Source: Micromonospora endolithica (GTDB lineage: Bacteria; Actinomycetota; Actinomycetes; Mycobacteriales; Micromonosporaceae). From it: 64,000 nucleotides of DNA. The position numbers and the translations under genes were made by a program. The DNA is taken from the NCBI RefSeq assembly GCF_003626595.1, contig NZ_RBAK01000002.1, positions 186,001-250,000 of the forward strand, in the 5' to 3' direction. A model generated the notes under the pieces. It was not told the DNA's origin, made no database searches, and saw only the letters and a list, made by a program, of their open reading frames with translations. This document shows, one piece after another, positions 7,859-18,244 of the stretch; positions within the stretch are counted from its first letter, which is position 1, and each line of letters opens with the position of its first letter.

Positions 7859-9219
7859 GCCGTGTCCTCCGTACCGTTGTCCGCGCCGACCCCGGCGAGC
7901 CGGAGCCGGACCGAGTCCGCGACGTGTCGGTCGACCGCGAGCACCTCGACCAGGGCCCGGGAGCCGGCGGGCACGTCCTCCCCGTCGACCGGCAGGGTGA
8001 TCTCCAGCCGGTCGCCGACCTCGGGCACCCGGCCCAGCTCGCGCATCACCAGCCCGGAGAGCGTGTCGTACTCCGGCGCCTCGGGCAGCGCGATGCCGGT
8101 GCTGTCGGCGACCTCGTCGATCCGCCAGCGGGCCGGCACCACCCAGGAGCCGTCGTCCTGCCGGATCGGGGACCGCTCCGGCGGGTCGTCCTCGTCCCGG
8201 ATCGGGCCGACCAGCTCCTCGGCGATGTCCTCGAGCGTGATGACGCCGGCGAAACCGCCGTACTCGTCGACCACGCAGGCGAGCTGCCGGTGCCCGGACC
8301 GCAGCCGGTCCAGCACCGTGGGCAGCGGCAGCGTCTCGGGCACCAGCAACGGGGGCCCGGCGACCGCGCTCACCGGCGTGGTCGCGCGCCGCTCCAGGGG
8401 TACGCCGAGCACGTCGGCGATGCCGACCACGCCGACCACGTCGTCGACGCCCTCGGCGCCGCGCACCGGGAAGCGGGAGCGGCCGGTGTCGAGCAGCTCG
8501 ACGACCCGGCTGACCGGCTCGTGCGCGCGTACGGTGTGCACGTCGACGCGGGGCACCATGGCCTCCCCGGCGGTCAGCTCCCGGAAGTCGAGCCCCCGGT
8601 CCAGCAGGGTGGACATCTCGGCGGTGAGGTGGCCCTCCTCCCGGGACTCGGCGATGATCTGTTCCAGGTCCTTCGGGGTGGCGCCGCTGGGCAGCTCCTC
8701 GATCGGCTCGATGCCGACCCGCCGGAGCAGCCGCACGGCGGCACGGTCGAAGAGCGTGATGATGGGGCCGGCCACCCGCAGGTAGATGAGGGTGGAGCGG
8801 CTCAACGCCCGGGCCAGCGGCACGGCACGGGCGATGGCCAGGTTCTTCGGCGCCAGCTCGCCGAGGACCATCTGCACCACGGTGGCGATGAGCAGGGCGA
8901 GCACCACCGACAGCGGCAGGCTGAGCCCGGTGGAGACACCGGCCACGCCGAGCAGTTCGGCCAGGCCGGCACCGAGGTAGGGCTCGGCGACGTATCCGAC
9001 GAGCAGTGCCGTGACGGTGATGCCGAGCTGGGCACCGGACAGCATGAAGGAGAGCCGGCCGGTGACTTCGAGGGCCCGGGCGGCGGCCTTGTCGCCGTCG
9101 TCGGCGAGTTGCCGGAGCTTGCCGCGGTCCACCGCGACGTAGCCGAACTCCTGGGCCACGAAGTAGCCGGTGGCGGCGGTGAGGACGGTGATGAGGAGAA
9201 GACCGAGGACGATCAACAC
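7855..9219 (-). CDS. CNNM/CorC-type hemolysin-family membrane protein, full-length form
   Basis: 454 residues. The DUF21/CNNM membrane domain (ATGYFVAQEFGYVAVDRGKL; LGELAPKNLAIARA) is followed by two CBS motifs (TAGEAMVPRVDVHTV; FAGVITLEDIAEELVGPI) and a C-terminal CorC_HlyC transporter-associated domain from about residue 350 (WVVPARWRIDEVADSTG ... LSGLVMRELGRVPEVGD). It is probably a Mg2+/Co2+ exporter or a cation-sensing partner of the downstream paralogue. The start is the GTG at 9217-9219, first gene of the pair. The 205-bp gap before it contains one copy of the double-hairpin element. Confidence 0.9.
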   Translation of the reverse strand: MLIVLGLLLITVLTAATGYFVAQEFGYVAVDRGKLRQLADDGDKAAARALEVTGRLSFMLSGAQLGITVTALLVGYVAEPYLGAGLAELLGVAGVSTGLSLPLSVVLALLIATVVQMVLGELAPKNLAIARAVPLARALSRSTLIYLRVAGPIITLFDRAAVRLLRRVGIEPIEELPSGATPKDLEQIIAESREEGHLTAEMSTLLDRGLDFRELTAGEAMVPRVDVHTVRAHEPVSRVVELLDTGRSRFPVRGAEGVDDVVGVVGIADVLGVPLERRATTPVSAVAGPPLLVPETLPLPTVLDRLRSGHRQLACVVDEYGGFAGVITLEDIAEELVGPIRDEDDPPERSPIRQDDGSWVVPARWRIDEVADSTGIALPEAPEYDTLSGLVMRELGRVPEVGDRLEITLPVDGEDVPAGSRALVEVLAVDRHVADSVRLRLAGVGADNGTEDTA

Positions 9220-9355
9220 GGGTCGCTCAGGGCTCCCGGGGTCGTCGGTGTCGTGGTGAGCCGGGTCGAACCCGGCTTGCTACTGCTGCCCTCCTGGGCA
9301 GACGAGTCGATCATCCCGCCATTTTATCGGTCCTCGCTGTGTGCCCGCTGAAGGA

Positions 9356-9411
9356 GTAAGGAAGGGCCCCTTCTTATCGTCTCCGGTAGAGGAAGGGACC
9401 CTTCCTAACAC
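9356..9411 (+). repeat. 56-bp double-hairpin element, copy A
   Basis: This copy aligns without gaps to copy B (11215-11270, opposite orientation) and copy C (60910-60965). Two short palindromes of the AAGGGGCCCCTT type (left GAAGGGCCCCTTC, right GAAGGGACCCTTC) flank a central CTCCGGTAGAGG segment. It begins 13 bp past the stop of the M28 peptidase gene on the minus strand. It may act as a transcription terminator or be a dispersed mobile-type repeat. Confidence 0.8.
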
Positions 9412-9424
9412 TCGGACGCGACGC

Positions 9425-11071
<1,647 letters not shown>

Positions 11072-11077
11072 TCACTG

Positions 11078-11141
11078 CGAAGGGTGCAGCGGGAGCCCAC
11101 CGCGGGCAAGACGCAAGACGGCAGAATCTCCGCACCCTTCG
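11078..11141. repeat. intergenic inverted repeat
   Basis: CGAAGGGTGC (11078-11087) and GCACCCTTCG (11132-11141) are perfect 10-base complements with a 44-base loop. The palindrome GACGTACGTC lies just before (11064-11073). The site is upstream of the M28 peptidase gene, so it could form part of its leader or promoter. Confidence 0.5.
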
Positions 11142-11159
11142 AAATGCGACGCACCGCCC

Positions 11160-11217
11160 GGAGGCACGGCGGGCGTCAGCCCGGAGGCACGGCGAGCGTC
11201 AGCCCGGAGGCACGGTG
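11160..11217. repeat. 23-bp tandem repeat, two and a half units
   Basis: GGAGGCACGGCGGGCGTCAG-type units of 23 bp start at 11160 and 11183, with a partial third unit at 11206-11217. The first two differ by one base. The array runs directly into double-hairpin copy B. Confidence 0.8.
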
Positions 11218-11270
11218 TTAACAAGGGGCCCTTCCTCTACCGGAGGCGTTAGGAAGGGGCCCCTCCTTTC
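11215..11270 (-). repeat. 56-bp double-hairpin element, copy B
   Basis: This is the same 56-bp element as copy A in reverse orientation, with AAGGGGCCC-type palindromes on both sides of CCTCCGGTAGAGG. It ends one base before the mnhG stop codon (11272-11274), which fits a role at the 3' end of the antiporter operon. Confidence 0.8.
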
Positions 11271-11271
11271 C

Positions 11272-11598
11272 CTACTGCAGTTCGTCGACGTCGAGCAGGG
11301 CGCGGTCGACGCGGCCGGAACGGTAGGCGGCCCGGCCGATCATCTGGGCCGCGACCGGGGCGGTGGCCAGTTGGAAGACCGCGACCAGCCCCACCATGGC
11401 CAGGTCGGCGGACGTCCGCAGGCGCAGGGCCACGCCCGCGACCAGGAGCAGCACCCCGAGCGTCTGCGGCTTGGTGGCGGCGTGCATCCGGCTCAGCGTG
11501 TCCGGGAAGCGCAGCACGCCGATGCCGGCGACCAGGCTGAGCAGCGCCCCGGCCACCAGGCAGCAGCCGCCGAGCCAGTCGGCGAGGGTGGCGAGCAT
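11272..11598 (-). CDS. mnhG: Na+/H+ antiporter subunit G
   Basis: 108 residues with three membrane helices. The MnhG/PhaG signature LRFPDTLSRMHAATKPQTLG is present at about 29-48. This is a small subunit of the multi-subunit Mrp (Mnh) Na+/H+ antiporter in the plasma membrane. Its ATG (11596-11598) overlaps the mnhF stop as ATGA. It is the last gene of the operon and ends against double-hairpin copy B. Confidence 0.93.
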   Translation of the reverse strand: MLATLADWLGGCCLVAGALLSLVAGIGVLRFPDTLSRMHAATKPQTLGVLLLVAGVALRLRTSADLAMVGLVAVFQLATAPVAAQMIGRAAYRSGRVDRALLDVDELQ

Positions 11599-11861
11599 CA
11601 GGACCCGTCCCGGGCGGCGAAGCGGACCAGGGCCACCGAGCCGATGAAGCCGAGCAGTGAGAGCACCACCAGGACGGGCAGCGTGGTGGCGTGCCGGTTC
11701 ACGGCGGCCTCGGCGCCCACCGCGCCGACCATGGTGGCGAGCAGCATGTCCGCCGCCACCACCCGGTCCAGCAGGGACGGCCCCCGGTAGAGCCGGGCCA
11801 GCGCGAGCAGCGCGGTCAGCGAGAACAGGACGGTCAGGACGACGGCGAGAACGGCGGTCAC
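11598..11861 (-). CDS. mnhF: Na+/H+ antiporter subunit F
   Basis: 87 residues with three helices. The motif YRGPSLLDRVVAADML is typical of MnhF/MrpF. The start is the GTG at 11859-11861 (VTAVLAV), overlapping the mnhE stop as GTGA. Longer upstream frames are shadows of mnhE. MrpF is a small integral-membrane subunit needed for assembly and function of the complex. Confidence 0.92.
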   Translation of the reverse strand: MTAVLAVVLTVLFSLTALLALARLYRGPSLLDRVVAADMLLATMVGAVGAEAAVNRHATTLPVLVVLSLLGFIGSVALVRFAARDGS

Positions 11862-12457
11862 GGTGGGGTTCCCTTCTCCACGGCAGCGGCCTCGACGAGG
11901 CGTACCTCGGCGGCGGTGCCGATCGCGCGGACGATCCGCCGCTCCACGGCGAGGATGCGGTCGCGGCCGGCGGTCAGGTCGGACGGACCGTGCACGTCGA
12001 GCACGTGCACGTAGAGCACGCCGGCTTCCCGGTCCACGTCGATGATCAACGTGCCGGGCACCAGCGACACCACCTCGGCGGTCAGCGCCAGGTTCAGGTC
12101 GGTACGCACCCGCAGCCGCACGGCGAGGATCGCCGACCGCGGCAGGTAGCCGGGCCGCACGGCGATCCGGGACACGTGGACGCTGGCGGTGATCAGCTCG
12201 CCGGCGAACCGGAGCAGGAACACCAGCAGCGCCCGGGGCCGGAGCCGTCCGCCGAAGGTGACCGGCGGCAGCGGGAAGAACAGCAGCACCGCCCCGGCGA
12301 CCAAAGCCCCGGCCAGCAGGTTGCCCCAGGTGAACTCGCCCCACAGCAGGTTCCACAGCAGCACCAGCCAGCCGAAGGCGACAAGTCGGTCCCGCCACCG
12401 GCCGGCCGGACCGGGTGCCCCGGTCTCGGTGGTCGCGGTCGTGCCGTCCCGGCTCAC
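11858..12457 (-). CDS. mnhE: Na+/H+ antiporter subunit E
   Basis: 199 residues. After a short polar N-terminus come hydrophobic segments (LVLLWNLLWGEFTWGNLLAGALVAG), then VHVSRIAVRPGYLPRSAILAVRLRVRTDLNLALTAEVVSLVPGT-type sequence and the C-terminal cytoplasmic domain (LIIDVDREAGVLYVHVLD), all characteristic of MrpE. The start is the GTG at 12455-12457, overlapping the mnhD stop as GTGA. It is shorter than the open frame, which runs on into mnhD in another frame. Confidence 0.9.
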   Translation of the reverse strand: MSRDGTTATTETGAPGPAGRWRDRLVAFGWLVLLWNLLWGEFTWGNLLAGALVAGAVLLFFPLPPVTFGGRLRPRALLVFLLRFAGELITASVHVSRIAVRPGYLPRSAILAVRLRVRTDLNLALTAEVVSLVPGTLIIDVDREAGVLYVHVLDVHGPSDLTAGRDRILAVERRIVRAIGTAAEVRLVEAAAVEKGTPP

Positions 12458-13959
12458 GGCGTCAGCCAGGGCAGGACGGAGCGCACGTACGGGCGGCGGT
12501 CGCGCAGGTCGGCGGCGGCGTCCCCGGTCACGTCGAACAGCGGCCCGGCCACCACGGTCAACGCCAGGCCGAGCACCACCAGGGCGACCGTCGCGCCGAC
12601 CATCAGCGCGGGCAGGCGCACCACCGGCTCGGCGGTGGCCAGCCGGGGCGCCCGCCAGAAGGCGATGTTCCACACCCGGGAGGCCACGTAGAGGGTGAGC
12701 AGGCTGGTCAGCGTCCCGGCCGCGACGAGCGCCCCGGGCAGCGGCCCGCCGGCCGCGACGCCGGCCTGGAGCAGGCCGAGCTTGCCGAGGAACCCGGAGA
12801 ACGGCGGGACCCCGGCGAGATTCATGGCCGGTACGAAGAACAGCACACCGAGCAACGGCGCGACCCGGGCCAGCCCGCCGAGACGGCGCAGGTCGGTGCT
12901 GCCGGCCCGCTCCTCGACCAGGCCGGCGACCAGGAAGAGCGTGGTCTGGATGGTGATGTGGTGCACCACGTAGAAGATCGCGCCGGAGAGGCCGGCCACG
13001 GTGCCCAGGGCCACCCCGAAGATCATGTAGCCGATATGGCTGACCAGGGTGAACGAGAAGAGCCGCTTCATGTCGGACTGGGCCACCGCGCCGAGGATGC
13101 CGACCACCATGGTCAGCCCGGCGGCGACCAGCAGGATCCGGTCGGCCCGCCCGCCGGGGAACAGCAGCGTCTCGGCCCGGATGATCGCGTACACGCCGAC
13201 CTTGGTGAGCAGGCCGGCGAAGACGGCGGTGACCGGGGCCGGCGCGGTCGGGTAGCTGTCCGGCAGCCAGGCGGACAGCGGGAAGACCGCCGCCTTGATC
13301 GCGAAGGCCAGCAGCAGCATGAGCTGGAGAACCAGGCGTACGTCGGCGGGCAGCGCGTCGAGCCGCTGGGTGAGCTGGGCCATGTTCAGGGTGCCGGTGG
13401 CCGCGTACACCAGGCCGACGGCGGTCAGGAACAGCATCGACGACAGGATGCTGACCACCACGTACGTGGAGCCGGTGCGGATCCGCGTCTCGGTGCCGCC
13501 GAGGGTGATCAGCACGAAGCTGGCGGCGAGCAGGATCTCGAAGCCGACGAAGAGATTGAACAGGTCGCCGGCCAGGAAGGCGTTGGTCACGCCGGCGGTC
13601 AGCACCAGGTACGTCGGGTGGAAAATGGTCAACGGCGCGCTCTCACCGGTCTCGCTCTGCCCCTGGCCGATCGAGTAGAGCAGCACGCAGAGGGTCACCG
13701 CCGAGGAGACCACCAGCATCAGTGCGGCCAACTGGTCGGCGACCAGCACGATGCCCACCGGGGTGGGCCACCCGCCGACGTGCACCACCACCGGCCCGTA
13801 GCGGTACGCCTGCACCAGCAGGGTCACCGCCACCACCAGGGTGGCGGTGAGGCAGGCGACGCTGACCGTGCGTTGCAGGGCGGGCCACCGGGCCAGCAGC
13901 AGGGCGAGCGCGGCGCCCAGCAGTGGCACCACCACCGGCAGCGGCACGAGCGCGTTCAT
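12454..13959 (-). CDS. mnhD: Na+/H+ antiporter subunit D
   Basis: 501 residues with about 14 membrane helices. It belongs to the NuoL/M/N-like proton-translocating family: LFNLFVGFEILLAASFVLI, AFAIKAAVFPLSAWLPDSYPTAP with the conserved channel lysine, and VHHITIQTTLFLVAGLVEE are visible. Together with MnhA it forms the ion-translocating core of the Mrp antiporter. The ATG at 13957-13959 follows the mnhC stop after 13 bp. Confidence 0.94.
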   Translation of the reverse strand: MNALVPLPVVVPLLGAALALLLARWPALQRTVSVACLTATLVVAVTLLVQAYRYGPVVVHVGGWPTPVGIVLVADQLAALMLVVSSAVTLCVLLYSIGQGQSETGESAPLTIFHPTYLVLTAGVTNAFLAGDLFNLFVGFEILLAASFVLITLGGTETRIRTGSTYVVVSILSSMLFLTAVGLVYAATGTLNMAQLTQRLDALPADVRLVLQLMLLLAFAIKAAVFPLSAWLPDSYPTAPAPVTAVFAGLLTKVGVYAIIRAETLLFPGGRADRILLVAAGLTMVVGILGAVAQSDMKRLFSFTLVSHIGYMIFGVALGTVAGLSGAIFYVVHHITIQTTLFLVAGLVEERAGSTDLRRLGGLARVAPLLGVLFFVPAMNLAGVPPFSGFLGKLGLLQAGVAAGGPLPGALVAAGTLTSLLTLYVASRVWNIAFWRAPRLATAEPVVRLPALMVGATVALVVLGLALTVVAGPLFDVTGDAAADLRDRRPYVRSVLPWLTP

Positions 13960-13972
13960 CGCGGGTCCCCGG

Positions 13973-14449
13973 TCATCGTTCGCCGTCCCCGCGCCGGCGG
14001 CGGGCCGGCCCCGGGTCGACCTGCTCCGGGTCGCCGTCCGGGCCCTCGCCGCCCAGGTCGGCGGTGGCCACCTCGTTGCGCGCGGCCTGGCTGCGGACCT
14101 GCCGGTCCTCCAGGTCGTCGGGCACCTCGTCGTCGCCGGTGAGGTACCAGGCGCGGTAGCTCACGGCGAGCAGGAACGCGGTCAGCCCGAAGGTGATCAC
14201 GATGGCGGTGAGCACCATCGCCTGCGGCAGGGCGTCGCTCAGGTCACCGGTCGGCGCGGTGCCGACCACCGGCGCCATGCCGGACCGGCCGCCCAGCAGG
14301 ATGAGCAGGTTCACCCCGTTGCCGAGCAGGACGACACCGAGCAGGATCCGGGTCAGGCTGCGCTCCAACAGCAGCGTCACCCCGCAGCCGACCAGGACGC
14401 CGACCACCACCACGAGCGCCAGGTTGGGCCCCGCACCGGTCGCGCTCAC
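13973..14449 (-). CDS. mnhC: Na+/H+ antiporter subunit C
   Basis: 158 residues. Three helices of the NuoK-like MnhC fold cover residues 8-118, with LLGVVLLGNGVNLLILLGG and PQAMVLTAIVITFGLTAFLLAV as hallmarks. A polar, acidic tail of about 40 residues follows, longer than in Bacillus MrpC. The start is the GTG at 14447-14449, overlapping the mnhA stop as GTGA. A much longer frame upstream is a shadow of mnhA. Confidence 0.92.
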   Translation of the reverse strand: MSATGAGPNLALVVVVGVLVGCGVTLLLERSLTRILLGVVLLGNGVNLLILLGGRSGMAPVVGTAPTGDLSDALPQAMVLTAIVITFGLTAFLLAVSYRAWYLTGDDEVPDDLEDRQVRSQAARNEVATADLGGEGPDGDPEQVDPGPARRRRGDGER

Positions 14450-17283
14450 GTGCCCTCCCCGGTCGGGTCGGCGGCGAGTCCCCGGCCGGCGTGGTCGGCC
14501 GCCTCGACGTGCCGGTCCACCTCGGCGCCGAGACTGCGCAGGATGTCCAGCACCAGGCCGACCACCACCAGGTACACCCCGACGTCGAAGAAGAGCGACG
14601 TGATCACGTAGAAGTCGCCGACCAGCGGCAACCAGACGTCGAGCCTGGCGCTGGACAGCACCGGGGCGCCGGTGGCCAGCGCCACCACCCCGGTGCCCAC
14701 CGAGATCGCCAGCCCGGCGCCGAGGACCGTGCCCGCGTCGATCGGTGCGGACTCGGCCAGCTCGTACCGCCCGCCGGCGAGGTACCGCACGGCCAGCGCG
14801 AGGCTCGCCACCAGACCGCCGGCGAAGCCACCGCCGGGGGCGTTGTGCCCGGAGAAGAGCAGGAACAGCGACAGCACCACCACGGTGTGGAAGAGCAGCC
14901 GAACGACCACCTCCAGCACGATCGAGCGGCGGCGCTCGTTCAGCGTCGCCCCGCCCCGCAGCCAGACCGGCTGGTCGGGACGGTTCACCCGGCTCGACGG
15001 CTCCGGGCGGCGCGGCCGGGGGCCGGTACGGGAGCGTTGGAAGATGAGGCTGGCCACGCCGGTCGCGGCCACCACCAGCACGGCCAACTCCCCCATCGTG
15101 TCCCAGGCGCGGATGTCCACCAGGGTCACGTTGACCACGTTGCGCCCGTACCCCTGGTCGACGGCCAGCTCCGGGAACGCGCCGGAGACCGGCGGCGCCG
15201 TCCGGGCGCCGGCCGCGGCCAGGGCCAGGCCGGCGGTGACCGTACCGACGGCGACACCGATGGCCCGACGGACCCAGCGGCTGCGGCGCAGCGGCCGGGC
15301 CGAGAACCGCTCCGGCAGCCGCCGCAGCACCAGCACGAACACCGCGATCGTCGCCGTCTCCACCAGGAACTGGGTCAGCGCGAGGTCCGGGGCCCCGTAC
15401 AGCACGAAAAGCATCGCCGTGCCGTACCCGGTCATGCCGACCAGCAGCATCGCGGTCAACCGCCGCCGGGCACCCACCGCGAGGAACGCCGCGACGGAGA
15501 CCACCGCCCCCACCACGACCTGCAACGGGGTGTCCCACAGCGCGATCCGCTCCTGCCACGGACGGCTGACCAGCAGCGCGCCACCGGGCAGCACGACGAG
15601 GGTCATCAGGATGGTGCCGAGGTACTGCGGCAGCGAGCCCCGCTGGGTGGCACCGGTGACCTCGACCGCGATCCTGTCCAGGCGACTGGTCACCCACTCG
15701 TAGCCCTGGTTGCCGGCGACCGGCGCGCGGAGCCGGCCCAGCACCGGGGCCAGCGGCCCGCGCAGCGCGAACAGCGCGGCGCCGCCGGCCACGGCGAGCA
15801 CCGACAGACCCAACGCGGGCGTGAGGCCGTGCCACACCGCGAGGTGGTCGTGCACCCTACCGAAGACCTGGGCGTACGGGCTGAGCAGGCCGTCCAGGGC
15901 ACCGGCGGTGAGCCCGGCGGCGAGCCCGGCGACGGCCAGGACGGCCGGTGGGACGAGCATCGCCGGGGCGATCCGGTCGACGTGCGTGGGCGGCACGCCC
16001 GGCCGGGTGGCGAACGCTCCCCAGACGAAGCGCGCCGAGTACGCGACGGTCAGAGCAGTGCCCGCCACCAGCGCGGCGAGCACGACCGGCTGGTCGGCGA
16101 AGGCGGCGAAGACCGCTTCCTTGGCCACGAAACCGATCAACGGCGGCAGGCCGGCCATCGACGCCGCGGCGAGCACCGCGACACCGGCCAGCACCGGCGT
16201 CCGCCGGGCCAACCCGGACAGCTCCCGCAGGTCACGGGTCCCGGTGTCATGGTCGACGATGCCCACGACGAGGAACAGCGCCGCCTTGAACAACGCGTGC
16301 GCCAGCAGCATCGCCACGCCGGCCAGCGCGGCGTCCGGGGTGCCCGCCCCGAGCACCACGGTGAGCAGGCCGAGCTGGCTGACCGTCCCGAACGCCAGAA
16401 GCAGCTTCAGGTCGGTCTGGCGCAGCGCCGCCCAGCCACCTATCAGCATCGTGGCCAGGCCGGCGACCGTCACCACCGGCCGCCACGGACCCACCGCGGC
16501 CAGGACCGGCGCGAGCAGCCCGAGCAGATAGACGCCGGCCTTGACCATGGCGGCGGCGTGCAGGTACGCGCTGACCGGTGTGGGTGCCGCCATCGCCACC
16601 GGCAGCCAGGACTGGAACGGCAGGACCGCCGACTTGGACAGCGCCCCGGCCAGGATCAGCAGCACGGCCGTGACCAGGTACGCCCCGCCCGGCAACCGCT
16701 CGGTGGTGAGCGTCGACCAGCGGTAGCTGCCGGCCTGCTCGCCGAGCATGATGAACCCCACCAGCATGGCCAGCCCGCCGAGCGTGGTGACGGTCAACGC
16801 CTGTGCGGCCGCCCAGCGGCTGGAACGCCGTTCCGTGCTGTGCCCGATCAGCAGGTACGAGAAGATCGTGGTCAGTTCCCAGCACACGTAGAGCAGCAAC
16901 AGGTTGTCGGCGAGGACCAGACCGAGCATCGCACCGGCGAAGGCCACCAGCACCGCGGCGAAACGCCCCAGGCCGATCGAGTCGGGCGCGAAGTAGCGGG
17001 CACTGTAGACCAGCACCAGGGCGCCCACCCCACCGACGAGCAGGGTCATCAACCAGGACAGCGTGGTCATCCGGAACGCCAGGTCGAGGCCGAGCTGCGG
17101 GATCCACGGGTACGTCTCGACCAGCGCCCCACCGTCGCGTACCGCCGGGGCGCGGGCCACCGCCCAGCCGCATGCCGCAGCCGGTGCCAGGGCGAGCGGA
17201 TAGCACCCCCGCGGCCCCCACCACCGGACGAGCAGCGGCGCGACGAGGGCCGCCACGAGGTGGAGGATCAGCAGTACGAGCAC
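14446..17283 (-). CDS. mnhA: Na+/H+ antiporter subunit A with fused B domain
   Basis: 945 residues. The N-terminal 500 residues are a NuoL-like proton channel (VCWELTTIFSYLLIGHS; LPFQSWLPVAMAAPTPVSAYLHAAAMVKAG; AHALFKAALFLVVG). A DUF4040/MbhD-like section follows (GYGTAMLFVLYGAPDLALTQFLVE). The last 150 residues are an MnhB domain (LFLLFSGHNAPGGGFAGG, around residue 811). The A-B fusion explains why no separate mnhB is present. I chose the GTG at 17281-17283, preceded by GGGAG at good spacing. The frame stays open for 85 more codons upstream, but that part translates 9-bp GACC repeats and is unlikely to be protein. First gene of the operon A(B)-C-D-E-F-G. Confidence 0.92.
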   Translation of the reverse strand: MLVLLILHLVAALVAPLLVRWWGPRGCYPLALAPAAACGWAVARAPAVRDGGALVETYPWIPQLGLDLAFRMTTLSWLMTLLVGGVGALVLVYSARYFAPDSIGLGRFAAVLVAFAGAMLGLVLADNLLLLYVCWELTTIFSYLLIGHSTERRSSRWAAAQALTVTTLGGLAMLVGFIMLGEQAGSYRWSTLTTERLPGGAYLVTAVLLILAGALSKSAVLPFQSWLPVAMAAPTPVSAYLHAAAMVKAGVYLLGLLAPVLAAVGPWRPVVTVAGLATMLIGGWAALRQTDLKLLLAFGTVSQLGLLTVVLGAGTPDAALAGVAMLLAHALFKAALFLVVGIVDHDTGTRDLRELSGLARRTPVLAGVAVLAAASMAGLPPLIGFVAKEAVFAAFADQPVVLAALVAGTALTVAYSARFVWGAFATRPGVPPTHVDRIAPAMLVPPAVLAVAGLAAGLTAGALDGLLSPYAQVFGRVHDHLAVWHGLTPALGLSVLAVAGGAALFALRGPLAPVLGRLRAPVAGNQGYEWVTSRLDRIAVEVTGATQRGSLPQYLGTILMTLVVLPGGALLVSRPWQERIALWDTPLQVVVGAVVSVAAFLAVGARRRLTAMLLVGMTGYGTAMLFVLYGAPDLALTQFLVETATIAVFVLVLRRLPERFSARPLRRSRWVRRAIGVAVGTVTAGLALAAAGARTAPPVSGAFPELAVDQGYGRNVVNVTLVDIRAWDTMGELAVLVVAATGVASLIFQRSRTGPRPRRPEPSSRVNRPDQPVWLRGGATLNERRRSIVLEVVVRLLFHTVVVLSLFLLFSGHNAPGGGFAGGLVASLALAVRYLAGGRYELAESAPIDAGTVLGAGLAISVGTGVVALATGAPVLSSARLDVWLPLVGDFYVITSLFFDVGVYLVVVGLVLDILRSLGAEVDRHVEAADHAGRGLAADPTGEGT

Positions 17284-17584
17284 CCGCGCTCCCGGTCGAC
17301 GTGGCAGCGGCGCGCGCCGGAGACCGGGCCGTCCGCGCCGCTTCCGCCCGGCCCGAGCAGACCTGACCGGCCCGACCTGGCCTGACCTGCCTAGCCGGAC
17401 CGGACTGACCGACCTGACCGGACTGACCGGACTGACCGGGCCGGTTGACCGTTCCCGCCCCGTCGGTCCGGCCTGGCCCGGCGTCAGCGATCCGGTTGGG
17501 TAGGCCGGAAGCAACGCGACCGCCGATGGTGACGGCACCTAGAAGCGATCAGACGCCAGATCGCCGCCGCATGGGAGCGTTTTG

Positions 17585-17603
17585 CGATAATTGACCGTTA
17601 TCG
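17585..17603. promoter_or_regulatory. inverted repeat, candidate operator or promoter for the mnh operon
   Basis: CGATAA and TTATCG are perfect complements around a 7-base spacer containing TTGACC. The patch is clearly AT-richer than its surroundings. It lies about 300 bp upstream of the chosen mnhA start. The binding protein is unknown. Confidence 0.35.
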
Positions 17604-17861
17604 GAGCAGGAGTCGCCCCAGGGCCCAGGGCCCCAGGGCCGATGCGCCTGCCCTCCATTGAGGACCAACCGGACGCGATGCCGGCGCGCGGGTGCCGGAC
17701 CGTGCCGCTGTGGGTGCGTCCGTGGTCGCCCCGGGCGCAACAGATGCACCCGGAGTGCGCCCCTGGAGGGTGACGCGCACCGGTTGAGCCGCCTGGACCT
17801 GGCCTGGTCCGCCGTTGGGTGCGGATTGACGGGTCGGCAAGCCATGATCGACACGCCTTCC

Positions 17862-17905
17862 CTGATGTCGGGGCCTCCGACGGGGCGGCGACACCCCGAC
17901 GTCAG
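17862..17905. other. strong hairpin in noncoding stretch
   Basis: CTGATGTCGGGG (17862-17873) and CCCCGACGTCAG (17894-17905) pair over 12 positions with a single T/G wobble and a 20-base loop. It sits 340 bp from the nearest gene end (18245), so it may belong to an unrecognised small RNA or leader. Confidence 0.4.
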
Positions 17906-18244
17906 TGATGTCGAGTCGATCTTTACCGACGGGCAAGGGTGTGAGGCAGTCGGCGGATCTTGAGAGGGCCGCCCTTCGAGCGGGATCAGCCCCGCGCGCC
18001 ACATCGTCCCGCCCACACCGGCCGCGGACGACAGCGACCAGCCCGGACGACACGGACCGGCCAACCTTGGCAAGGTCATCGACCCTCACCTGGACACCTG
18101 TCCGGGAGGGGCACACCGGCGGACCCGGGGACAGACGGCCAGGCAGGTCGGGAGCTGGCGGACCCGGATGGTCCAAGCGGGGAGGGACGGGGGTGGGAAC
18201 CGCTCCTGCGGAAGGGGGCGACGGGGGTCGCGCTGGTGTCGGGT

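Larger units (their letters stand above)
17284..18244. other. 960-bp stretch without a convincing gene, upstream of mnhA
   Basis: No frame here has the codon pattern or similarity of a real gene. The stretch holds a 9-bp repeat (GACTGACCG, four units, 17403-17438), the inverted repeat CGATAA-n7-TTATCG (17585-17603) in an AT-rich patch, a G/C run GGGCCCAGGGCCCCAGGG at about 17630, and a strong hairpin at 17862-17905. The mnhA promoter must lie somewhere here; the AT-rich patch near 17580-17605 is the best candidate. Confidence 0.6.

Noticed and set aside
14491..17385. A 964-codon plus-strand open frame over mnhA and mnhC
   Set aside because: The translation is rich in Gln, His and Arg repeats with no domain, and it mirrors the MnhA gene, whose membrane helices and motifs are plain.
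17598..18176. Possible 192-codon minus-strand gene upstream of mnhA
   Set aside because: Third-position GC bias is weak, composition is irregular and the strong 17862-17905 hairpin lies inside it.
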